DNA from: Nevskia sp.
GTDB taxonomy: Bacteria > Pseudomonadota > Gammaproteobacteria > Nevskiales > Nevskiaceae
Reading direction: 5' to 3'
Assembly (NCBI GenBank): GCA_031291075.1
Contig: JARLJS010000210.1
Location: 1-64,000 of the forward strand
Length of the DNA stretch: 64,000 nucleotides
Part shown: piece after piece, positions 49,772 to 58,395 of the stretch
Layout of the letters: every line of letters starts with the position of its first letter
Position numbering within the stretch: position 1 is the first letter of the stretch
Translations under genes and position numbers: made by a program
Notes under the pieces: model-generated
What the model saw: only the letters and a program-made list of their open reading frames with translations
What the model was told of the DNA's origin: nothing
Databases searched by the model: none

Positions 49772-50943
49772 TCCTGCACTACCTCGAACACGATCCCGGC
49801 GCGTTGCAGCCGCGCGATCAGGGCAGCGCCCATGGCAACCGCGGTGGTGAGCTGGCCGCCTTCGGCGGGCAGCTCGTCGTGCGCCAGGCAAAGGCCCGAC
49901 TCGGCCAGCATCTTCGCGGTCTCACCGTAACCGGGGTCACCGCCCTTGACCTCGGTGACCACGCTGCGCCCGCCACCCTCGCCGCGGAAGCGCACCCGGA
50001 ACCAGCCCTTGGCACGCTGCTGCGCCGTCGGCCCCTCGCCGGAGGACTTCTGCGCCAGCAACCAGCGACGTGTTGGCCCCAGCTGCGCCAGGGCGAACAC
50101 GGCGCCGACGCCGCCGAGCAGGCCGGCCACGCTGCCGAGCCGCTTCACCTGTAGATAGTGGCCGTAGCTGAAATCCGGACCGTAGCGGTCCAGCGCGGCG
50201 GCCGAACGGCGCACCACCTGCGGATCGATGCTCGGGAACGGCACCACCCAGCTGCGCAACGCCTTGTCGAAATGGATGGCGAGCGGCGTGGAGCCGATCC
50301 GGCGCCCCGCCGGACGCGGCTCCTGACCGCGGCGCAGCTTCGCCACCTTGGCGTACTTGCGCAGCCGCGCGAAGGCGTTGACGGCGGAGTGATAGGTGCC
50401 GGCGGAGAACTGGCCGCCGGCGCGCACGTAGCCCTCCACCCGCAGCGGCACGCCCTGCGGCAGCTGCTGCACCGTGAAATACGCACCCAGATCGTGCGGA
50501 ATGGAGTCGAAGCCGCAGCAGTGGACGATCTTCGCACCCGATCGCCGCGCCTGCTCGTGGTAGCGCAGCCACATCAGGTCGACGAATTCCGGCTCGCCGG
50601 TGAGGTCGACGTAGTGGGTTCCGGCCTCGGCGCAAGCCGCCACCAGGGGTTCGCCGTAGAGGATATAGGGACCGACGGTGGTGATGACCACCTGCGTCGA
50701 CCGCGCCAGTGAGCCCAACGCCGCGGCGTCGCCGACGTCGGCCTCGATCAGGTCGAGGCCGGCGCAGGCCGGATTGAGTTCCGCCAGGCGCTCGCGCACG
50801 ACCTCCAGCTTGGCGCGGTTGCGCCCCGCCAGCGCCCAGCGCGTCTGCGGCGGCGCGTGCTGTGCCAGGTACTCCGCGGTGAGCCCGCCGGTATAGCCGG
50901 TGGCGCCGAACAGGACCAAGTGATACTTGCGTTGCGTGGCCAT
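49768..50943 (-). CDS. Saccharopine-dehydrogenase-like / trans-acting enoyl reductase family protein
   Basis: This 391-residue protein has a Rossmann N-terminus (LVLFGATGYTGGLTAEYLA), then AGRNRAKLEVV, VVITTVGPYILYGEPLVAACAEAGTHYVDLTGEPEF and KIVHCCGFDSIPHDLGAYF, matching the saccharopine dehydrogenase NADP-binding family that also contains mycobacterial trans-acting enoyl reductase. It could reduce a lipid or polyketide intermediate; the substrate is unknown. It is the first gene of a two-gene operon with the DUF423 protein. Confidence 0.9.
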   Translation of the reverse strand: MATQRKYHLVLFGATGYTGGLTAEYLAQHAPPQTRWALAGRNRAKLEVVRERLAELNPACAGLDLIEADVGDAAALGSLARSTQVVITTVGPYILYGEPLVAACAEAGTHYVDLTGEPEFVDLMWLRYHEQARRSGAKIVHCCGFDSIPHDLGAYFTVQQLPQGVPLRVEGYVRAGGQFSAGTYHSAVNAFARLRKYAKVAKLRRGQEPRPAGRRIGSTPLAIHFDKALRSWVVPFPSIDPQVVRRSAAALDRYGPDFSYGHYLQVKRLGSVAGLLGGVGAVFALAQLGPTRRWLLAQKSSGEGPTAQQRAKGWFRVRFRGEGGGRSVVTEVKGGDPGYGETAKMLAESGLCLAHDELPAEGGQLTTAVAMGAALIARLQRAGIVFEVVQE

Positions 50944-51104
50944 GCGTACTCCGTCAGCAAGAGGATCGGACCAGGCGATTTCAACCCATCAACCGTGACC
51001 GGTGTGCAACCGTCCAACGGGATGTGAACGTATAACCACCGCCATGTACTGTGTCATTGACGGAACGGCCAGCTTGCGGGGCCGGCCGGTCAGCCCCAGG
51101 TTAC

Positions 51105-51656
51105 TTAAACCAGGCCGTCGCGTTGCACCAAGGCGAGGATCCTGCGCACCGCCTCGTCGATCGACAGCTTGCTGGTGTCGATACCGATCTCCGGCTGTTC
51201 GGGGGCCTCGAACGGGTCGTCGACGCCGGTGAAGCCCTTGATCTCGCCGCGGCGTGCCTTCTTGTAGAGCCCCTTGGGGTCGCGGCTTTCGCACACCGCC
51301 AGCGGCGTGGAGACGTAGATCTCGTAGAAGCCGCCGTACTGCGACACGCGCGCCCGCACTTCGGCGCGGGCGCTGCGGAACGGCGCGATGGCGGCACAGA
51401 TGCAGATGCCGCCGTGCTTGGTCACTTCGCCGGCGACATAGCCGATGCGCCGGATGTTGAGCTCGCGGTCGGCACGCGAAAAGGTGAGCCCGCTGGACAG
51501 CATTTCACGCACGATGTCGCCGTCGAGGATAGTCACCGGGCGGCGGTACTGCTCCTGGATGGCGTGCGACAGGCTCTGCGAAAGCGTGGACTTGCCGGCC
51601 CCCGAAAGACCGGTCATGAACAAGGTAAACCCGCGGACCGGGACGGCGGCACTCAT
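51105..51656 (-). CDS. cysC: Adenylyl-sulfate kinase
   Basis: This 183-residue enzyme phosphorylates adenylyl sulfate (APS) to PAPS in sulfate assimilation. It has the P-loop GLSGAGKST at 16-24, LDGDIVREMLSSGLTFS, RRIGYVAGEVTKHGGI and a lid region ending GFTGVDDPFEAPEQPEI. The catalytic-loop Ser of the usual ISPF is Ala here (AAIAPFR), as in many domain-fused forms. GGAGGGAGAG precedes the ATG. It is alone: no cysD, cysN or cysH genes are in the window. Confidence 0.92.
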   Translation of the reverse strand: MSAAVPVRGFTLFMTGLSGAGKSTLSQSLSHAIQEQYRRPVTILDGDIVREMLSSGLTFSRADRELNIRRIGYVAGEVTKHGGICICAAIAPFRSARAEVRARVSQYGGFYEIYVSTPLAVCESRDPKGLYKKARRGEIKGFTGVDDPFEAPEQPEIGIDTSKLSIDEAVRRILALVQRDGLV

Positions 51657-51874
51657 GGCAAGACTCTCCCTCCGACAAGATGGTTGACTCTTATGACGTC
51701 GTTTCCGGCCTGTTCGGACCAGCAGCCCGCTGGACCGCACCATTCGGGCACGATTGCGGCTATTGTAGCGGGCGCCGCTCCGGCCCACGCCGCTCCGCGT
51801 GCCGATGCGGAACCCCGCCAAATGCGGGGGTGTCAATAAACTTTGGACATCAACCAGTCAAACGGCATTCCAAC

Positions 51875-54007
51875 ATGCGTCTGATCTCACTTGTGGGTCC
51901 GCTGTCCGCCCTGCTGATCCTGCTCGCTCCCCCGGCACCGGCTGCGCCGGTGCGCACGGAGCACGTCGAAGCGGAGCTGATCGCCGAGAACCAGAGCCTG
52001 CGCGCCGGCGGCGACAACTGGCTGGCGCTGCGCATCGTTCCCGACGAAGGCTGGCACGTGTACTGGCGCAACCCCGGCGATTCCGGCCTGGCGACCAGCC
52101 TGTCGTGGACCCTGCCGGCGGGCGTCAGCGCCGGCGAACTGCAGTGGCCATACCCGCATCGCAGCACCCTCGGCGACATCGCCAACTACGGCTACGACAA
52201 GGAGACCCTGCTGCCGGTGGCGCTGCAACTGCCCGCCGACTGGGCGGGCGGCCCCACCCTGCCGTTGCACGCCAAGGCCAAATGGCTGGTGTGCAAGGAC
52301 ATCTGCATCCCCGGCAGCGCCGATCTCGCCCTCGAGCTGCCGGTGGTCCCGGCCGGCGCGCCGATTGCGGCCGACCCGCGCTGGCGCGACGCCTTCAGCT
52401 CGGCCCGCACCGAGCTGCCGCAGCCCGCCCCGGCCGACTGGAAGGTGCAGTTCGCCGTCCATGGCGGCGCCGGCGAAGGCGATTTCTCGCTGGCGGTGAA
52501 AGGCGTGCGGCTGTCCGCCGGCGGGGTGATCGAGTTCTTCCCCTACGCCAGCGACCTGGTGAAGCATTCCGCCCCGCAGCGCATCGCCAACAGCGCGGAG
52601 CATGGCCTGCGCATCTCGCAGAAGCTGGGTGAATACTTCGCAAGAGTGCCGGCGCAGGTCGACGGCGTACTGGTGGTGCACGACGGCAGCGCGGTGAAGG
52701 CCTGGGAGATCCATGCGCAGCCGGGTGCCGTGGCAGCGGTGCCGCAGGCCGCGGCGGGCGCTTCCACGCAAGCCGGCGCCGCCGCAAACGGAGCGCCGGT
52801 GAGCCTGCTGCTGGCCCTGCTGTCGGCGCTGCTCGGCGGCCTGATCCTGAACCTGATGCCCTGCGTGTTCCCGGTGCTGTCGATCAAGGCCATCAGCCTG
52901 ATCGAGGCGCGCGGCAAGGTGGCGCGCCATCAGCGCGCCCACGCCGTGATCTACACGCTGGGCGTGCTCACCACCTTCGGCGGCCTGGCCGGGCTGCTGC
53001 TGGCGCTGCGCGGCAGCGGGGCCGCTGTGGGCTGGGGCTTCCAGCTGCAGCAGCCGGTATTCGTCACGCTGCTCGCCTACCTGTTCTTCGCCATGGGCCT
53101 GTCGATGTCCGGGCTGGTGCAGTTCGGCACGCGCTTCATGGGCGTGGGCCAGGGCCTGGCCGCGGACGAGGGCTACCGCGGCTCGTTCTTCACCGGCGTG
53201 CTCGCCGTGGTGGTCGCCAGCCCGTGCGCGGCCCCGTTCATGGGCACCGCGCTGGGGTACGCGCTGAGCCAGCCGCCCGTCATCGCCATCGCGGTGTTCG
53301 TGGCACTGGGCCTGGGCCTGGCCCTGCCGTTCCTGCTGATCGGTTTTTTCCCCCGCCTCGGCGCGCTGTTGCCAAGGCCCGGCGCCTGGATGGAAACCTT
53401 CAAGCAGGTGATGGCCTTTCCGCTGTATTTCAGCGTGGTCTGGCTGGTATGGGTGCTGGGCGGCATCACCGACCGCAACGGCATGGCCATCGCCCTGCTC
53501 GGACTGACTCTGCTGGCCTTTGCGCTGTGGCTGTGGAACCACCCGAGCCGCGTCGCCCAGACCTTCAAGCTGGCCGCGATGCTGGGCGCGCTGGCGCTGC
53601 TCGCCTCACCGCAGATCCGCACCATTCCCGAAGCCGGCGGCAACGGATCCGCCCAGGCATCCGCCCGGCCCTATGAACCCTGGAGCGAACCGCGCGTGAC
53701 GGAGCTGCGCGGCCAGGGCCGCACGGTGTTCGTCGATTTCACCGCCGACTGGTGCATCACCTGCAAGGTCAACGAGCGGGTGGCGCTCAAATCCGGCACG
53801 GTGCAAAAAGCGTTCGGCGAGCAGCAGGTCGCCTGGCTGCAGGGGGACTGGACCCGCGCCGATCCGGCCATCACCGAACTGCTGGCGCACTACGGCCGCT
53901 CCGGCGTGCCGCTGTACCTGCTCTACATCAAGGGCGGCGAGCCGAAAGTGCTGCCGCAGATCCTGACGCCGGCCATCGTGCTGAATTACCTCGGCGGAGG
54001 TTCGTGA
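51875..54007 (+). CDS. Thiol:disulfide interchange protein DsbD (long form)
   Basis: This 710-residue protein has a signal peptide (ending APAAP), an N-terminal periplasmic domain (to about 310) with a cysteine pair in VCKDICIPG (about 138-146), an eight-helix membrane core with the redox Cys in NLMPCVFPVL (about 325-334) and ASPCAAPF (about 447-454), and a C-terminal thioredoxin domain with CITC at 627-630. It passes electrons from cytosolic thioredoxin to periplasmic disulfide isomerases. The N-terminal domain is of the ScsB/DsbD-like kind found in many Proteobacteria. The longer open frame upstream has no signal. A possible 37-codon frame overlaps its stop. Confidence 0.92.
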   Translation: MRLISLVGPLSALLILLAPPAPAAPVRTEHVEAELIAENQSLRAGGDNWLALRIVPDEGWHVYWRNPGDSGLATSLSWTLPAGVSAGELQWPYPHRSTLGDIANYGYDKETLLPVALQLPADWAGGPTLPLHAKAKWLVCKDICIPGSADLALELPVVPAGAPIAADPRWRDAFSSARTELPQPAPADWKVQFAVHGGAGEGDFSLAVKGVRLSAGGVIEFFPYASDLVKHSAPQRIANSAEHGLRISQKLGEYFARVPAQVDGVLVVHDGSAVKAWEIHAQPGAVAAVPQAAAGASTQAGAAANGAPVSLLLALLSALLGGLILNLMPCVFPVLSIKAISLIEARGKVARHQRAHAVIYTLGVLTTFGGLAGLLLALRGSGAAVGWGFQLQQPVFVTLLAYLFFAMGLSMSGLVQFGTRFMGVGQGLAADEGYRGSFFTGVLAVVVASPCAAPFMGTALGYALSQPPVIAIAVFVALGLGLALPFLLIGFFPRLGALLPRPGAWMETFKQVMAFPLYFSVVWLVWVLGGITDRNGMAIALLGLTLLAFALWLWNHPSRVAQTFKLAAMLGALALLASPQIRTIPEAGGNGSAQASARPYEPWSEPRVTELRGQGRTVFVDFTADWCITCKVNERVALKSGTVQKAFGEQQVAWLQGDWTRADPAITELLAHYGRSGVPLYLLYIKGGEPKVLPQILTPAIVLNYLGGGS

Positions 54008-54117
54008 CCCCGCTCCCTGTCGGTGATCTCGTCGGCGCCGGGGACGAGGCACTGGCGGGCAACCCGGTGAGCAAGCCGCTGACGCAGCCCTACGGTCGTT
54101 CCGTCAAGTATCAGTGA
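54004..54117 (+). CDS. Possible 37-residue ORF overlapping dsbD stop
   Basis: A GTG at 54004 overlaps the TGA of the DsbD gene (GTGA) and opens a 37-codon frame (MTPLPVGDLVGAGDEALAGN, ending YGRSVKYQ) that ends 7 bases inside the convergent CsgG gene. The overlap is typical of coupled genes, but there is no family match and the protein is too short to judge. It could equally be an open frame by chance in GC-rich DNA. Confidence 0.25.
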   Translation: MTPLPVGDLVGAGDEALAGNPVSKPLTQPYGRSVKYQ

Positions 54118-54980
54118 GCGGCGGCAGGCCCTGGAGCGGCCGGCCGGTCCGCGGCCGCTGAGGGGCGCGCGGCGGGTTGCGGCTTGGTCGGCTGCTGCGC
54201 CGCGATGGTACCGATCGCCGCGGCCACCATCTTCTGTAGCGCCTCCTGCACGGGAGTGTTCTGGAAATAGCCGACCAGCCCCTTGGGCAGCGGGATGTAG
54301 CCGAAGTTGCCGCCGGCCAGCCCCTGCAGGTTGACGCCGTACTTGGTGTTCTTGCCCTCCACCGCGGTGGAGGCGACGATGCGTCCGCTGGCGACATCGA
54401 TGATGCGCAGGTCCATCGCCACGTAGCCGCGCTTGAAGCTCAGGTTGAACAGGGCGGCGCCGTTGCGGTAGTCGGTGCCCAGCGGCACCGGGATGGGGAT
54501 AGCGAAGCCGCTCGACCCGGCGCCGGCGTCGAACGCGGTCACGGCGCCCACCACCAACAGTTCCGCGCCTTCGAGCTGCCCTGGCGGAATACGGGTGGCG
54601 TCTCCGGCGCGGGCCGAGGCGGAGAATTCCTGCTCCAGCATCGCCTCGTTCAGCGCATCGCGTTCCAGCACGATGAACTGGCCGCTGTTGAACAGCTCCG
54701 TCACCAGCATGTCGCGGATGCCCTGGGTCAGGGCATTGGGGGTGAGCTGCTGGTCCTTGGGCTTGCCAGCATTGAGCAGCGCGATCTGCTTGGCGATCGA
54801 TTGCTCGGAGCTGGGATCGGTCTTGTCGAGGATGCCGCCCACGGCAACGCGGTACTTGGGCCCGTTGGCGGACTCCGCCTGCGCCTGCGCGATGGTCTGG
54901 CCGCCGCCCCTCGTCACGGTGGCGCCGCCGGCGCACGCCGCCAGCAGCAACGCCAGGCCGAACGCCGCCAGCGCACGCAT
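54111..54980 (-). CDS. CsgG/HfaB family lipoprotein, larger paralogue
   Basis: This 289-residue protein has a lipobox LAAC near residue 16 and the CsgG fold: RVAVGGILDKTDPSSEQ, GIRDMLVTELFNSGQFIVLERDALNEAMLEQEFS, LEGAELLVVGAVTAFD, MDLRIIDVASGRIVASTAVEGK and EALQKMVAAAI. A Pro/Ala-rich tail of about 25 residues follows. CsgG forms an outer-membrane channel for curli subunits, but no csgA, csgE or csgF is present, so it probably has another envelope role. A second, shorter paralogue lies 25 bases upstream. Confidence 0.87.
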   Translation of the reverse strand: MRALAAFGLALLLAACAGGATVTRGGGQTIAQAQAESANGPKYRVAVGGILDKTDPSSEQSIAKQIALLNAGKPKDQQLTPNALTQGIRDMLVTELFNSGQFIVLERDALNEAMLEQEFSASARAGDATRIPPGQLEGAELLVVGAVTAFDAGAGSSGFAIPIPVPLGTDYRNGAALFNLSFKRGYVAMDLRIIDVASGRIVASTAVEGKNTKYGVNLQGLAGGNFGYIPLPKGLVGYFQNTPVQEALQKMVAAAIGTIAAQQPTKPQPAARPSAAADRPAAPGPAAAH

Positions 54981-55005
54981 GTCCGCCCGGCCCTGACGCT
55001 TCGCG

Positions 55006-55665
55006 TCAGAGTTTGGTGGCCGCGATATGGTTGACCGCCGCCTCGATGCAGTTGCGGATCGCCTGCTCCATCGGCGTGCGGCTGTACGCGCCCAGGCCGA
55101 TCGGCAGGTCGCCGGTGGCGAAGATCAGGCCCACGCTGTTACTGGCGGAGGTGCCGTCGACGGTGGTGGCGTTGACCACGCGCCCGGTGGCGGCGTCGAT
55201 GATGCGGATGTTGATGCTGACGCAGGCCTGGTTGCCGGAGACGATGATCAGCGAGCCGCCCTTGCAGGATGGTTCGAAGGCGGTGATGGTGCCACGTATC
55301 AACAGCTGCGCGCCTTCGAGCTGACCGATCGGGGCCGCGGTGTCCTTCTTGAAACGGTTGCTGTTGGACAGGTCCTGCTCGCGCGTCACCTCGTCCAGGT
55401 GCTGCCGCTCCAGCACGATGAAGCGGCCGGAGTTGAACAGCGCATTGGACAGCATGTCGGCCATGCCCTCGCCGATGTCGCCGCGCTTGGCGGCCTGGTA
55501 GTCGAAGGCGCTGACCGCCACGCGGTACTGCGTCCCGTTGTAGGGCACCTGCTGCGCCTGGTTGATGGTGGGGCCGCCGGAGCTGACCACCGTGGCGGTG
55601 CTGGTGCAGGCGGCGGCCAGCAGCGTGGCGCAGAGGACGGTCAGGATGGAACGGGCGGTACGCAT
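55006..55665 (-). CDS. CsgG/HfaB family lipoprotein, smaller paralogue
   Basis: This 219-residue protein has a lipobox LAAACT near residue 20 and the same fold as its neighbour: RVAVSAFDYQAAKRGDIGEGMADMLSNALFNSGRFIVLERQHLDEVTREQDLS, LEGAQLLIRGTITAFEPS and INIRIIDAATGRVVNATTVDG. It lacks the Pro/Ala tail. The pair is probably a duplication, forming an operon with 25 bases between genes. The shared fold suggests a mixed oligomer in the outer membrane. Confidence 0.87.
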   Translation of the reverse strand: MRTARSILTVLCATLLAAACTSTATVVSSGGPTINQAQQVPYNGTQYRVAVSAFDYQAAKRGDIGEGMADMLSNALFNSGRFIVLERQHLDEVTREQDLSNSNRFKKDTAAPIGQLEGAQLLIRGTITAFEPSCKGGSLIIVSGNQACVSINIRIIDAATGRVVNATTVDGTSASNSVGLIFATGDLPIGLGAYSRTPMEQAIRNCIEAAVNHIAATKL

Positions 55666-55778
55666 GGGCGGCTCCTGTACTGGGCGGCGATCGACGGCTG
55701 CATAGCTTACTAGGGCCGGGTAACAAATACTCTGGCGCTGCGTCAGAATGAAGCCCGGCAGATCCCGGAGTTGCCGTC

Positions 55779-56744
55779 ATGACCAGTCCGGCTCAGGACC
55801 CGAGCCGCATCCGTTTCGCCCTGCACGGCGGGGCCGGCGACCCGCCGCCGGGAAACGGCGCCCAGCCGGAACGGCGCGACGCCCTGCGCCGCATCGCGAC
55901 GGAGGCGCTGGCCCTGCTGCGTGGTGGCGCCTCTGCGCTCGACGCGGCAACGCGAGCGGTGGAACTGCTGGAGGACTGTCCGCTGTTCAACGCGGGCGTC
56001 GGCGCGGTGCTGAACCGCGACGGCCAGGTCGAGCTCGACGCCGCGGTGATGGACGGCGCCGACCGCCGCTGCGGCGCGGTGACCTGCGTCAGCCGGGTGC
56101 GCAGCCCGGTGCGCCTGGCCCGCGCCGTGATGGAGCGCACGCCGCACGTGTTCTTCGGCGGCGGCGGCGCCGAGCGCCTGGCCGCGGAGCTGGGCCTGGA
56201 GCGGGTGGAGCCGGGCTTCTTCGTCACCGAGGAGCGCCTGCAGCAACTGCGCGCGGCGCAGCGCAGCGGCGCCATCACCCTCGACCACGACGACCACGCG
56301 CCCTGCGACGACGACGCGCCCTTCGGCACCGTCGGCGCGGTGGCGCGCGATGCCTGGGCACATCTCGCCGCCGCCACCTCCACCGGCGGCCTGACCAACA
56401 AACTGCCCGGCCGGGTCGGCGACACGCCGGTGATCGGTGCCGGCACCTTCGCCGACGACCACAGCGCCGCGGTGTCCTGCACCGGCACCGGTGAGGCCTT
56501 CATCCGCAGCGGCTTCGGCCATGCGCTGCATGCCCGCATCGCCTGGTGCGGCTGGGATCTGGAACGCGCCTGCGCCGAGGCGCTGGAAGCAGTGGCGCAC
56601 TATCACGGCCGCGGCGGCTGCATCGCGGTCGACCATCGCGGCAAGGTCGCGCTGCCGTTCAGCTCGCGCAGCATGTACCGGGCCTGGGTCGAAGCCGACG
56701 GCGTGGTGCGGGTCGCGATCGGTCCTGGCGGGGACGGCGGCTAG
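55779..56744 (+). CDS. Isoaspartyl peptidase/L-asparaginase (plant type)
   Basis: This 321-residue Ntn-hydrolase is made as a precursor and cleaves itself before the catalytic Thr 184 in PFGTVGAVARD. The family core is present: FALHGGAGD, PLFNAGVGAVLNRDGQVELDAAVMDG and CTGTGEAFIRSGFG. It hydrolyses isoaspartyl dipeptides and asparagine, recycling damaged proteins. Catalytic residues are intact. It diverges from the CsgG pair; the shared promoter region contains CTAGGGCC, also seen at the ends of the palindromic repeats. Confidence 0.92.
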   Translation: MTSPAQDPSRIRFALHGGAGDPPPGNGAQPERRDALRRIATEALALLRGGASALDAATRAVELLEDCPLFNAGVGAVLNRDGQVELDAAVMDGADRRCGAVTCVSRVRSPVRLARAVMERTPHVFFGGGGAERLAAELGLERVEPGFFVTEERLQQLRAAQRSGAITLDHDDHAPCDDDAPFGTVGAVARDAWAHLAAATSTGGLTNKLPGRVGDTPVIGAGTFADDHSAAVSCTGTGEAFIRSGFGHALHARIAWCGWDLERACAEALEAVAHYHGRGGCIAVDHRGKVALPFSSRSMYRAWVEADGVVRVAIGPGGDGG

Positions 56745-56766
56745 CCGCTGCCGCGCCCCCACGCCC

Positions 56767-58062
56767 TCAAGCGACGATGGGCAGCGCGTACAAAGGCACC
56801 GTCTCGGCAAAGCCCTTCACCGCGATCGGCGCACGCGATTCGAGCTCGACCCCGGCGGCCAGCTCGCGGGTGCGGCCGTCGACCAGGATCTCGCCGTCGG
56901 CCGCCTGCTCGCACAGGCGCGAAGCGAGGTTCACCGCCGGCCCCACCGCAGTGTATTCCAGGCGCGAGGCGGAGCCGATGACGCCGACGGTGACGAAGCC
57001 GGTGGCGACGCCGATGCCGAGGCCCAGGCGGTGCTCCTCGCTGCTCCACCGGCGGGTCACGGCGCCCGCAACCTCGCGCACGCCACGCGCGATGGCGAGT
57101 CCGACCGCGGCGTGGTTGGACATCGGGATTGGCGCACCCACCAGGATCAAAATGCCGTCGCCGGCGAAATCCTTGATAGTGCCGCCATAAGCGGCGACGA
57201 CCTCGCCCACCGCGTCGTAGTAGTCCTGCAGCACCCGGATCACGCGCGAGGACGGGTGCGCCTGGGCGTAGGCGGTGAAGCCGCGCACGTCGCTGACCAC
57301 CGCGGTGATCTCCAGGTAGTTCTGCTGCATGGCGCCGGACAAGCCGCGCTCGCGCACCAGCGACGCCACCTGCGCCGACAGGAAACGCGACAGGAACTGG
57401 CCGCGCTGGCCCTGCAGCACGTGGTATTGCACGCCGCCGATGAGCACCACCATCTCGCCGATCAGCACGCTGATCGAAGCCCACTCCAGGCGCAGCACGA
57501 TCCCCGCGATCAGGAACGGCGCCGACAGGCCCAGGGCCAGGATGCGCACGCGCTCCGACCGTTCCGGGCGGCGCTGCAGCAACAGCGCTCCCGACAGCAG
57601 CCCGGTGCCGGCGGCGAACAGGATCGGCGTGGCGAACAGCCAGAAGCCGCCGCGCCTCAAGGCGCCCGGATTGCTGGCGGCAAACAGGAAGTCGTGCGAG
57701 CGCGTCTGCGGATAGAGCATCGACAGCGCCAGGTAACCCAGCGCCGCAATCTGGCCAAGACGCAGCATGTGATCGCCGAAGCGCACCTCGAGCTCCCCCG
57801 CCGGCACGGTGCGCCGCACCCGCAGCAGCCACTCGAGGACGGCGATCAGCGCCCCCGCCTCGGGTAACGCCATCCAGCCCGGCATCACCCCGCCCTGGGT
57901 GCGGTACAGGAAGCTGACGTTGAGACCGATGGCGCAGCCGATGAAGGCCAACGAGCAGGCCAGGGCCCGCGAGGTGGGTGAGCGGTAGTCGGCCGAGATG
58001 AACGCCAGCGCCATCCCGAGCGCGACAAGGGCGACCATCACGCTGGGGATCAGAGGCGCCAT
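56767..58062 (-). CDS. Membrane-bound class III adenylate/guanylate cyclase
   Basis: This 431-residue protein has six hydrophobic segments in the first 220 residues, a short linker (LSRFLSAQVASLVRERG) and a C-terminal class III catalytic domain. The metal-binding Asp residues are in VSDVRGFTAYAQ and IKDFAGDGILILVG, and the cofactor region reads LEYTAVGPAVNLASRLCEQA. The transmembrane part is a short unclassified sensor. Cyclic AMP is the likely product, but the substrate cannot be fixed. A CATAAT-like -10 lies about 40 bases upstream. Confidence 0.9.
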   Translation of the reverse strand: MAPLIPSVMVALVALGMALAFISADYRSPTSRALACSLAFIGCAIGLNVSFLYRTQGGVMPGWMALPEAGALIAVLEWLLRVRRTVPAGELEVRFGDHMLRLGQIAALGYLALSMLYPQTRSHDFLFAASNPGALRRGGFWLFATPILFAAGTGLLSGALLLQRRPERSERVRILALGLSAPFLIAGIVLRLEWASISVLIGEMVVLIGGVQYHVLQGQRGQFLSRFLSAQVASLVRERGLSGAMQQNYLEITAVVSDVRGFTAYAQAHPSSRVIRVLQDYYDAVGEVVAAYGGTIKDFAGDGILILVGAPIPMSNHAAVGLAIARGVREVAGAVTRRWSSEEHRLGLGIGVATGFVTVGVIGSASRLEYTAVGPAVNLASRLCEQAADGEILVDGRTRELAAGVELESRAPIAVKGFAETVPLYALPIVA

Positions 58063-58395
58063 GTAGGGAACCTGGAACGGCGGTATGAATGCGTCATCAC
58101 ATTATGCAAAAGTGCTGCCGGACCCGCCCTGCGACGGACTTCGGGCAGCCCGCTTGCAGCTATCACCTGAGCGTCAATTTCCGACACTTCGCGTCAGCTT
58201 TTTTGCGCCGGACGACCGCTTGTCCGGCAATTGCTACCGTTTGCGGCCAACCAAGCCCGGTTTTTTTCCGCTCGTCACGTCTCGCTGCGCGCCCATCGGC
58301 ACCGGCGCGGACCGGCCCTCGAATTGCGGTGAGCTAGAGGCCTCCGATTGGCTCGCGCAGGGTCCCCGAGGAAGGCAAGGGAAGGCAACAATAAC
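58063..58395. other. Divergent promoter region between cyclase and MHYT genes
   Basis: These 333 bases hold the promoters of the cyclase (minus) and the MHYT protein (plus). The stretch TTATGCAAAAGTG is AT-rich on the minus strand and contains a CATAAT. No gene or RNA motif is seen. Confidence 0.4.

Noticed and set aside
51887-53542. 551-codon minus frame over dsbD
   Set aside because: It is His/Gln/Arg-rich, without motifs, and lies opposite a DsbD with all redox cysteines.
54111-55665. Curli secretion operon
   Set aside because: Only CsgG-like genes are present; no subunit, nucleator or CsgE/F gene is in the window.
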